Part shown: one piece after another, positions 9,620-15,542 of the stretch | Numbering within the stretch: the stretch's first letter is position 1 | Layout: each line of letters begins with the position of its first letter | Assembly (NCBI RefSeq): GCF_900086585.1 | Contig: NZ_FLKM01000008.1 | Coordinates: forward strand, 1,437,652 to 1,501,651 | Direction of reading: 5' to 3' | DNA: 64,000 nt | Source of the DNA: Emergencia timonensis | Lineage (GTDB): Bacteria; Bacillota; Clostridia; Peptostreptococcales; Anaerovoracaceae | Notes under the pieces: generated by a model | Seen by the model: only the letters and a program-made list of their open reading frames with translations | The model's database searches: none | What the model was told of the DNA's origin: nothing | Position numbers and translations under genes: made by a program

Positions 9620-9922
9620 ATGATTCAGATTGAAATGTTAAATGTAAAAGGCCAGCCGGTTCAGGGCGTGCGTATTGTAGCACCTGGCGGAGAAGGGCAT
9701 CCGAATATGCTGGTTCTTCTCTGCAAGAAAGGTTACATCATGTGCGGCTATTTAAATCAGGGAACAGCAGAAGCTGTTAAGGATGCGGCAGCCGTTGTTG
9801 GCGGAAGCACTTTTGATGAAATTCTGGCTAATCCGGTCAAGAGCGTTTCTCCTGAGGCAGAAGCTCTCGGCGTCGCTGTCGGTATGACTGGTGCAGAGGC
9901 TTGCGAGAAGCTTAACGCATAA
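9620..9922 (+). CDS. DUF1805 family protein (YunC-like)
   Basis: A 100-residue protein of the DUF1805/YunC family. Features seen are LVLLCKKGYIMCGYLN near residue 35, a region with VGGSTFDEIL, and the closing EALGVAVGMTGAEA. Family members are small alpha/beta proteins of unknown role. AAAGGAAGAG precedes the ATG. It stands alone between the interrupted repeat and a strong terminator. Confidence 0.8.
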   Translation: MIQIEMLNVKGQPVQGVRIVAPGGEGHPNMLVLLCKKGYIMCGYLNQGTAEAVKDAAAVVGGSTFDEILANPVKSVSPEAEALGVAVGMTGAEACEKLNA

Positions 9923-9930
9923 CAAATCTT

Positions 9931-9965
9931 AGCTGCCTGCTGGAATCAGTGTGGCAGCTTTTTTT
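9931..9965 (+). terminator. Rho-independent terminator of the DUF1805 gene
   Basis: AGCTGCC at 9931-9937 pairs with GGCAGCT at 9953-9959 and is followed by a run of seven T. It is followed at once by a second inverted repeat, AATAGGAAA (9966-9974) with TTTCCTATT (9981-9989). Confidence 0.9.
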
Positions 9966-9990
9966 AATAGGAAATATCGATTTCCTATTA

Positions 9991-10108
9991 AAAAAAAGGG
10001 TGTGCAGAGGGGAATCCCCTCGCCGCCCTCAGGAGGGTGCTCAGCCTGAGTAGCAGGCGCCGAAGGGAACCTAGGGTTCCCTAGCGGAGTGGTGCAGCCA
10101 CTTTTTTT
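9991..10108. repeat. Multi-hairpin intergenic repeat, family 2, copy A
   Basis: A 118-bp element nearly identical to 11650-11767. It contains five successive hairpins: GAGGGG/CCCCTC, CCCT/AGGG, GCCTG/CAGGC, GGGAACC/GGTTCCC and AGTGG/CCACT, the last followed by seven T, so one end can act as a terminator. An A-rich left end can pair with the T-rich right end to close the whole element. No reading frame is conserved between the copies. Confidence 0.75.
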
Positions 10109-10144
10109 GTATACTAAGATAGAATGGAAAGAGGTGAGCCTGAA

Positions 10145-10186
10145 GTGAAACTGGTAATTGCTGAAGCTCCATGCAAGGTCTGTTAG
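10145..10186 (+). pseudogene. topB: Possible remnant of a DNA topoisomerase III start (topB)
   Basis: A GTG preceded by GAGGTGA opens a 13-codon frame whose first nine residues read MKLVIAEAP. This is the hallmark start of topoisomerase III (MKLVIAEKPS). The frame then ends in TAG at 10184-10186 inside an inverted repeat (CCATGCA and TGCATGG). The rest of topB is absent. This could be a deletion scar or a coincidence; nine residues are thin evidence. Confidence 0.35.
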
Positions 10187-10275
10187 GGCAAAACTGCATG
10201 GAGTGAATCGATGATTTGCCCAAACGACTTTGCATTTTAATTGAATGATACTAAATTAAAAGGAGCAAAGTCAAA

Positions 10276-11568
10276 ATGAAAAATATCAATTTAATAATGA
10301 AAGAACTTCACAATTTTCTGATTTTGTGGTCGACACAATCATTGTCACTGCTCGGAAGTTCGATGACCAATTTTGCGCTTGTGATGTGGACCTATCAGGA
10401 AAAGGGTTCAGCTTTAACGACGGCGCTTTTATCCGTCTGTTCCTACGCGCCTTATATCGTGATGAGTATCTTCGCAGGTGCACTGAGCGACACATGGAAT
10501 AAAAAAGTGACCATGCTGGTCAGCGACAGTTTTGCCGCTCTTTGCACAGTAATGGTCCTCGTATTGCTGAAGTCTGGACAACTGGAAATCTGGCACCTCT
10601 ATTGCCTCAATGCCTTGAACGGATTGATGGGCACGGTACAGCAGCCGGCTGGAGATGTGGCGATCAGTTTGATCACACCGAGGGAACATTATCAAAAAGT
10701 GAGCGGACTGCGTTCCTTCTCAAACTCACTGGTTAACATTCTGTCGCCTGTGGCAGCGACGTCTATTTTCGCAGCTTTTGGGCTAGATGCAGTGATCTAC
10801 TTTGATTTGTCTACCTTTACTGTAGCCTTTATAGCGCTCTGCTTCTTTGTGGATATTCCCATAGTACAGGAAATAAAGGACAAAGGGAATTCTTTGATTG
10901 AGTCGGCAAAGGATGGACTGCGATACCTGAAAGAACACCGCGGGATTTTGGACTTGATTCTCTTTCTGGCAGGCATTAATCTGACAGCGTCTATGTACAA
11001 CGCAGCTTTTCCCGCCATGCTTCTCTCACGGAGCGGGGGAGGAGAAAGGGCACTGGCCATTGTCAACGCATCGGTGGGAATCGCCATGCTTGTAGGAAGC
11101 CTCGCTGCATCTGTGCTGCCAGAACCTAAGAGCAGGGTTCGCATTATTTGCAACACCTTATTCTTGTCCATGAGCACGGAGAACTTCTTTTTGGCCTTTG
11201 GCAGTTCGGTTCCTGTCTGGTGTCTGGGTGCAATCTTAGGCTGGATCTGGGTTCCGATTATGAACGCAAACATGGACGTGCTCTTTCGCAGCTATATCCC
11301 GGTGGCAATGCAGGGACGAGTCTATTCGACCAGAAATACACTGCAGTTTTTTACCATCCCGGTGGGATACCTTTTTGGCGGTGTACTGGTTGACAAGGTT
11401 TTCGAGCCGTTCATGGCCATGCAGCAGCCAGACAGTCTATGGCTTACTGCATTTGGCAGCGGCAAAGGTTCCGGTGCGGCCATGTTCTTTATGATCATCG
11501 GCATTCTCGGTGTTGTGACTTGTCTTATTTTTCGAAATGACAGTCATATTTGGAAACTGGAAGAGTGA
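10276..11568 (+). CDS. MFS transporter
   Basis: A 430-residue major facilitator with about 12 membrane helices. The N-terminal helix pair is followed by the motif-A-like loop GALSDTWNKK between helices 2 and 3 (residues about 60-75). Sequence flavour is that of the macrolide/enterobactin exporter group (MFS_3-like). AAAGGAGC lies 8 bases before the ATG. The gene is flanked on both sides by family-2 hairpin repeats and is closed by a terminator. Substrate unknown. Confidence 0.85.
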   Translation: MKNINLIMKELHNFLILWSTQSLSLLGSSMTNFALVMWTYQEKGSALTTALLSVCSYAPYIVMSIFAGALSDTWNKKVTMLVSDSFAALCTVMVLVLLKSGQLEIWHLYCLNALNGLMGTVQQPAGDVAISLITPREHYQKVSGLRSFSNSLVNILSPVAATSIFAAFGLDAVIYFDLSTFTVAFIALCFFVDIPIVQEIKDKGNSLIESAKDGLRYLKEHRGILDLILFLAGINLTASMYNAAFPAMLLSRSGGGERALAIVNASVGIAMLVGSLAASVLPEPKSRVRIICNTLFLSMSTENFFLAFGSSVPVWCLGAILGWIWVPIMNANMDVLFRSYIPVAMQGRVYSTRNTLQFFTIPVGYLFGGVLVDKVFEPFMAMQQPDSLWLTAFGSGKGSGAAMFFMIIGILGVVTCLIFRNDSHIWKLEE

Positions 11569-11577
11569 ATAAATATA

Positions 11578-11608
11578 GGAGCGCCTGCTTGCAGGATGCT
11601 CCTTTTTT
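11578..11608 (+). terminator. Rho-independent terminator of the MFS gene
   Basis: GGAGC at 11578-11582 pairs with GCTCC at 11598-11602, with an inner CCTG/CAGG stem, followed by six T. Confidence 0.88.
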
Positions 11609-11649
11609 CATTCATAGAAAATTGCGTTTTTATAATTTCTTATAAATTG

Positions 11650-11767
11650 AAAAGTGGTTTATGCAGAGGGGAATCCCCTGGCCGCCCTAAGGAGGGTGCT
11701 CAGCCTGCAAAGCAGGCACCGAAGGGAACCCTAGGTTCCCTAGCGGAGTGGCGTCAGCCACTTTTTT
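11650..11767. repeat. Multi-hairpin intergenic repeat, family 2, copy B
   Basis: Second copy of the 118-bp element at 9991-10108, with the same five hairpins. AAAAGTGG at the left end (11650-11657) pairs with CCACTTTT at the right end, closing the element. Differences between the copies fall mostly in loops (agtag versus caaag) or shift a stem boundary (GGGAACC-ta-GGGTTCCC versus GGGAACCCTAGGTTCCC). Confidence 0.75.
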
Positions 11768-11866
11768 ATGTCAGAAATTAGTATAATAATTTCACGGTGT
11801 ATCCCTAGAAAGACTTGACAAGTATGGTAAAATAGAAGGGCTGAAATGAAAAAAACGGAGGTTAGG

Positions 11867-14248
11867 ATGAAATTGACAAATCTGCAAGGGGCGGAGCTTA
11901 TAAATGTTTTAAAAAGTACGATGGGGTCTTTATGGTTGATCACTCTCGAGAGTCAGGAAGTTGAAATTCTGCAGAATGTCATGATACCGGAATTAACCGG
12001 CAGAGTGATGGATTACAAAGAGTTAATTGCCATTTATCTGCAGGAATATGTTTACCCTTCAGATAAGGAAAAATGGCAGGCGTGTATGTCTCTGTCGGCT
12101 TTAAAAGAGATGTGTCAGTCTGCGTGCAGGGAAAAGGTCTTTGAGATGCGGTTTCGGAATCAATCTTTTGGATTTGAATGGCACCAGGCTTTCTTACACG
12201 TATTTGAAGACGAGAGCGGAAAGCCGGATCGTATACTGCTGTCAAGCAGATATATCAATGAATTCAAGAGAGGCGAAATCATTGCCAAAGCTGTCGAGAC
12301 CGAGTACGATTATGTCAATTACATAGATGCAGATACGAACAGCTATGTGATGTACGCTTCGAATGTGCAGTCGGGAACACCGATGCCTCCGATCACGAGT
12401 AACGATTATGAAATGGAAGTGCAGACCTATAACCGCATCTATGTTCCCGCAGAGCAGCAGGAGGAACTGACTGAGAAAATGATGCTTGCAAACATTTTGC
12501 CAATTATTGAGGAAAAGGGAGAATGTATCATATATGGTAATATGCTGGAAGATGGCGTTTTAAAAGACAAAAAAATGCGCTACAGCTATTTTGACCGAGA
12601 AAATAACATCCTGGTAATGACGAGAACGGATATCACAGAAATCAAAGAAGAAAAACGTCAGAAGCAGCTTTTGCAGGATGCGCTGAACGCTGCTTCTGCC
12701 GCCAACAAGGCAAAGTCAGAGTTCCTATCGCGGATGAGCCACGACATCAGAACGCCCATGAACGCCATCATTGGAATGACGGCGATTGCAGGCGCACATA
12801 TTGAGGAACAGGATCGGGTTGCAGACTGCCTTGCAAAGATTACTTCCTCATCAAGGCTTTTGCTGGGACTGATTAATGAAGTTCTCGATATGGCAAAGGT
12901 GGAAAGCGGCAATATTGTTTTGGCGGAAGAAAAGATCGACATGGCTGGCATGACGCAAAGCATTATTAACATGATTCAGCCGATGATTGACAGAAAGAAA
13001 CAATTTTTTGAAGCCCATATCGAAGATGTGAAGGATGAAATGGTCATTGGAGATTTGCAGCGTTTGCAGCAGGTGCTTCTCAATCTGCTCTCCAATGCGA
13101 CAAAGTACACGCCGGAAGGCGGCCATATTCTCTTTGAAATTAAGGAAAAGCCTTCTATGCAGAGAGGAATGGGCTGTTATGAATTTTCCGTATCTGACGA
13201 TGGTATCGGCATGACTCAGGATTTTTTGGAAAGGATATTTGAACCCTTTGAAAGAGCTGATGACGAAGCAATTCGTTCCATTCCGGGAACTGGTCTGGGT
13301 ATGGCAATCAGCAAAAATATTGTGGAAATGCTGGATGGTACAATTCAGGTTGAAAGTACCTATGGAAAAGGGTCAAAATTTACAGCCACTTTCTGTCTCA
13401 GACTGCAGGAGCAGCCAGAGTGGAATACGGCATCCCTGGCCGGGCTTCCAATTTTGGTAGTGGATGATGATGAAATCGTCTGTGTGGATGTATGTGAAAG
13501 ACTTGAAAAAATGGGCATGGACGGCGAATATACTCTTTGCGGAAGAGATGCGGTAGAGAAGGTGGTGTCCGCGCATTACAAGGGCAGAGACTACTTTGCC
13601 GTTATTATAGATTTGAGGATGCCAGGGATGGACGGCATAGAAACCACGAGACGAATACGCGCACAAGTGGGTAAAGAGGTGCCGATCATCATGATTTCGG
13701 CCTATGATTGGTCAGAATTCGAGGATGAAGCCGTTAAAGCCGGGGTCAACGACTTTATCGTCAAACCTTTGTTCCAGTCCAGATTGGTTTACAAGCTGAA
13801 TCAACTCGTTTCCAAACAGTCAGAGCCTATTTCAAAGGGATTTAATTCTTTGCCGCAAGGCGAGTATGGCGGAAAGCGAATCCTCTTGGCAGAAGACAAT
13901 GCTCTGAACCGCGAAATCGCTACAGAACTGCTCTCTGCTGTCAATCTCGATGTAGAGGTAGCGGAGAATGGTCAGATTGCCGTGAATATGGTGCAGGAGA
14001 AACCAGAGGATTACTACGATTTGATCTTCATGGATATGCAGATGCCTGTTATGGACGGCTGCGATGCTGTGAGAAATATTCGAGGATTGAACCGCAAAGA
14101 TGTGAAGCGGATGCCCATCATCGCTATGACCGCCAACGCTTTTTCTGACGACGTCGAAAAGACAAAGGCAGCGGGAATGAATGAACATTTGTCAAAACCA
14201 ATCGATATGGAAGTGTTGAGCCAGACATTGGCTAAGTGGCTGTTGTAA
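11867..14248 (+). CDS. Hybrid sensor histidine kinase/response regulator
   Basis: A 793-residue cytoplasmic hybrid kinase; no membrane helix is evident. The N-terminal 260 residues form a sensory region that looks like two PAS-like units. A coiled linker leads to HisKA with FLSRMSHDIRTPMNAI (phospho-acceptor H292), then HATPase_c with NLLSNATKYT, DDGIGM and GTGLGMAI. Two receiver domains follow, with aspartates D582 (IIDLRMPGMDG) and D723 (FMDMQMPVMDG). GGAGG lies 5 bases before the ATG at 11867; the upstream ATG at 11846 lacks a site. Kinases of this H-to-DD form usually pass phosphate through an Hpt protein, none of which is nearby. Its signal and target are unknown. Confidence 0.93.
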   Translation: MKLTNLQGAELINVLKSTMGSLWLITLESQEVEILQNVMIPELTGRVMDYKELIAIYLQEYVYPSDKEKWQACMSLSALKEMCQSACREKVFEMRFRNQSFGFEWHQAFLHVFEDESGKPDRILLSSRYINEFKRGEIIAKAVETEYDYVNYIDADTNSYVMYASNVQSGTPMPPITSNDYEMEVQTYNRIYVPAEQQEELTEKMMLANILPIIEEKGECIIYGNMLEDGVLKDKKMRYSYFDRENNILVMTRTDITEIKEEKRQKQLLQDALNAASAANKAKSEFLSRMSHDIRTPMNAIIGMTAIAGAHIEEQDRVADCLAKITSSSRLLLGLINEVLDMAKVESGNIVLAEEKIDMAGMTQSIINMIQPMIDRKKQFFEAHIEDVKDEMVIGDLQRLQQVLLNLLSNATKYTPEGGHILFEIKEKPSMQRGMGCYEFSVSDDGIGMTQDFLERIFEPFERADDEAIRSIPGTGLGMAISKNIVEMLDGTIQVESTYGKGSKFTATFCLRLQEQPEWNTASLAGLPILVVDDDEIVCVDVCERLEKMGMDGEYTLCGRDAVEKVVSAHYKGRDYFAVIIDLRMPGMDGIETTRRIRAQVGKEVPIIMISAYDWSEFEDEAVKAGVNDFIVKPLFQSRLVYKLNQLVSKQSEPISKGFNSLPQGEYGGKRILLAEDNALNREIATELLSAVNLDVEVAENGQIAVNMVQEKPEDYYDLIFMDMQMPVMDGCDAVRNIRGLNRKDVKRMPIIAMTANAFSDDVEKTKAAGMNEHLSKPIDMEVLSQTLAKWLL

Positions 14249-14267
14249 AGGATATGGGGTGAAAATA

Positions 14268-14300
14268 CAACTGGTAAGAATTTCTTACCAGTTGTTTGTT
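14268..14300 (+). terminator. Terminator of the hybrid kinase gene
   Basis: CAACTGGTAAGAA (14268-14280) pairs with TTCTTACCAGTTG (14282-14294), followed by TTTGTTTATT. Confidence 0.85.
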
Positions 14301-14379
14301 TATTCCATAGGAAATATCGTCCGTAGGACGTATTTCCGCGTTGCTTATATTAATCTAGTAATTGCCCTTTTCTATAAGA

Positions 14380-14469
14380 CTATTCTAAATAATCGGGGTT
14401 CTGGTAGTAAACGCCGATTTTGAAGTTGGAAATCTCATCGCTGATAAAGGATTTGAAGATTTTGATCAT
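14380..14469 (-). pseudogene. C-terminal fragment of a DUF3791-type protein
   Basis: A 29-codon frame (MIKIFKSFISDEISNFK, then GVYYQNPDY) that overlaps the end of the preceding frame by ATGA. The Ser-Phe-Ile-Ser-Asp-Glu pattern followed by a VYYxNP motif resembles the end of DUF3791-associated proteins. It probably belonged to the gene upstream before a frameshift, or to a third small gene of the operon. Confidence 0.4.
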
Positions 14470-14792
14470 TTGCTGACTTCTTCACCAGGCTTTGCGCAGT
14501 CTTCGATCATAATGGAGTAGAGTCTGCCAATATCCATGAAACCAGGAATCCTATATTTGCTATTTGTTATGGTATCAAACTCACCAGGTTTGATGCCATA
14601 GATTTCTATGATTTCATCGCTGACCTGTTCGAAGGAGAGGCAGTGGTTGACCTCTGCATCCTACAGCTGCTTGAGTACGCCGTCCTTTCCAAGGGCATCG
14701 ATAATCGCACCTCTTTGGTTATTCGTTCTACGTGCCGTGTCCTCGATGAGAGAGCATACGTAGAAAAAATCATTTTGCTGTTTGTCAGTCAT
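14466..14792 (-). pseudogene. DUF3791-like gene with an in-frame stop
   Basis: Starting at the ATG at 14792 the frame reads DFFYVCSLIEDTARRTNNQR, the DUF3791 opening, then GKDGVLKQL, then a TAG at 14661-14663, and continues without shift as DAEVNHCLSFEQVSDEIIE with an end near RIPGFMDIGRLY. The stop codon is the only break over 108 codons, so inactivation is recent or the codon is misread. The start overlaps the end of the DUF3990 remnant, as in intact DUF3990-DUF3791 operons, which are suspected toxin-antitoxin-like pairs. Confidence 0.6.
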
Positions 14793-15241
14793 AGATTATC
14801 TCGCTTTCTTTGAAGGTAAGGCAGTCAAGTGCTGCTAGCGTGTAGAAGCTGATTTGATGGGTAGGATATCGAAATTCTGCAAGTGCTCAAAATTGTTTTT
14901 TTTGATTTTACCAAATATGAAATCGTTCACATAATTCCATATGGTATCATTGGCCATGGGGCCTTCTACGATGTCATGACGATGGGTTTCTCTACTTCTG
15001 CAATGAGCTACAAAATCTAACCATTCATCTGTCAACTGATCAAATCTCAAAATATTTAATGAATTGTCAGGCTCATAATCATATGAATTGATAATGGGCG
15101 TGCCGTCACTGCGGTTGGCGCAGCGTATGGCCTGATCAAGCTTGTTGGTGCAGTAAAAACCCACGAGGAATCTTTTGTGTATTTTGTATAACGGATTTTA
15201 GGAATTTCAACGATTTTCTTACTGGCGTGGTATAGGATCAT
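14785..15241 (-). pseudogene. DUF3990-like gene with two frameshifts
   Basis: The ATG at 15241 follows AGGAG and opens MILYHASKKIVEIPKIR, the typical DUF3990 start. After about 22 codons the match moves to another frame (FLVGFYCTNKLDQAI, then RFDQLTDEWLDFVAHCR and GPMANDTIW), and near 14860 it moves again (HQISFYTLAALDCLTF), ending at TGA 14785-14787. DUF3990 proteins have a fold related to ADP-ribosyltransferases. Two shifts in 150 codons indicate decay. An extended -10 promoter precedes the gene on the minus strand. Confidence 0.65.
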
Positions 15242-15278
15242 TAAATTGACTCCTTTCAAATATCATGAATTTGAGTAT

Positions 15279-15284
15279 ATTATA
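15279..15284 (-). promoter_or_regulatory. Extended -10 promoter of the DUF3990 remnant
   Basis: Read on the minus strand, TTGGTATAAT gives a TGn extended -10 followed about 38 bp later by the ATG at 15241. It diverges from the cas promoter. Confidence 0.5.
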
Positions 15285-15308
15285 CCAAATTAACAGTCTA
15301 TAAAAAAG

Positions 15309-15346
15309 TTTCATAGTATTATATGTAAAGAAGCGAATATAAAATA
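15309..15346 (+). promoter_or_regulatory. Putative Cascade-binding site of a crRNA-like regulator
   Basis: TTTC at 15309-15312 supplies a TTC PAM, the usual type I-C motif. The following bases from 15313 match the spacer-like part of the minus-strand RNA at 15454-15404: ATAGT matches, position 6 differs (A here, T in the RNA gene), TTATA matches, and after a 1-base gap TGTAAAGAAG matches. A protospacer of 34 bp would end at 15346, four bases before the -35 box at 15351. Binding by the interference complex there would be expected to block that promoter. The match is seen; the function is inference. Confidence 0.6.
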
Positions 15347-15350
15347 TTCG

Positions 15351-15379
15351 TTGACAAATATGTGAAGGAGTGCTATGAT
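15351..15379 (+). promoter_or_regulatory. Strong promoter facing cas3
   Basis: TTGACA at 15351-15356, exactly 17 bp, TATGAT at 15374-15379. Transcription should start near 15386 and run towards cas3 (ATG at 15543), reading through the antisense strand of the crRNA-like gene. It is the best plus-strand promoter between the DUF3990 remnant and cas3. An alternative weak -10 (TATAAT at 15500-15505) lacks a good -35. Confidence 0.8.
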
Positions 15380-15385
15380 AAAAAT

Positions 15386-15448
15386 ATGAAAAGTCTGAAA
15401 ATTAAAAAAGGGATTGATAATGACAATCCCTCCTTCTTTACAGTATAA
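15386..15448 (+). CDS. Possible 20-codon leader or toxin ORF
   Basis: An ATG placed at the predicted transcription start opens a 20-codon frame (MKSLKIKKGIDNDNPSFFTV) that ends at TAA 15446-15448. It has no ribosome site, so it would be leaderless. Its RNA is complementary to much of the crRNA-like RNA. CreT toxins are very small transcripts in just this place, but nothing in the sequence proves that this one is translated or toxic. Confidence 0.25.
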   Translation: MKSLKIKKGIDNDNPSFFTV

Positions 15449-15484
15449 AACTATTTTTCAATCCACTAAGTGAGGCACCTAGAC
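15404..15484 (-). ncRNA. crRNA-like small RNA (candidate CreR/CreA)
   Basis: Read on the minus strand from 15484. A degenerate CRISPR repeat comes first: GT, stem CTAGGTG, loop CCT, stem CACTTAG, then TGGATTGAAAA. The array repeat has the same plan (7-bp stem GCACTCC/GGAGTGC and handle TGGATTGAAAT), but the stem bases are different and still pair, so the structure has been kept. A spacer-like segment starts at 15454 (ATAGTTTTATACTG, then TAAAGAAGGA). It runs into a terminator: GGGATTG, loop, CAATCCC, six T (15430-15404). The predicted start from the promoter at 15491-15520 falls on the first base of the repeat. The spacer matches the site at 15313 upstream of the cas-facing promoter. This is the design of CreR-type cas autoregulators or CreA antitoxins. 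Confidence 0.65.
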
Positions 15485-15490
15485 ACAGTT

Positions 15491-15520
15491 ATCATACCAT
15501 ATAATTAATTTGCAACGCAA
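15491..15520 (-). promoter_or_regulatory. Promoter of the crRNA-like RNA
   Basis: On the minus strand TTGCGT (15520-15515), 18 bp, TATGAT (15496-15491). Start is predicted six to seven bases on, at about 15484, the first base of the degenerate repeat. Confidence 0.55.
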
Positions 15521-15542
15521 GTGGAAGATATTGGAGGAATCA

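Noticed and set aside
11815-11833. TTGACA at 11815 as the -35 of the hybrid kinase gene
   Set aside because: The only nearby -10-like box (TAAAAT) is 7 bp away; a TGn extended -10 is possible but not firm enough to list.
15404-15430. Hairpin between the cas promoter and cas3 as a plus-strand terminator of the cas operon
   Set aside because: The T-run exists only on the minus strand; in the plus direction the stem is followed by TCCTTC.
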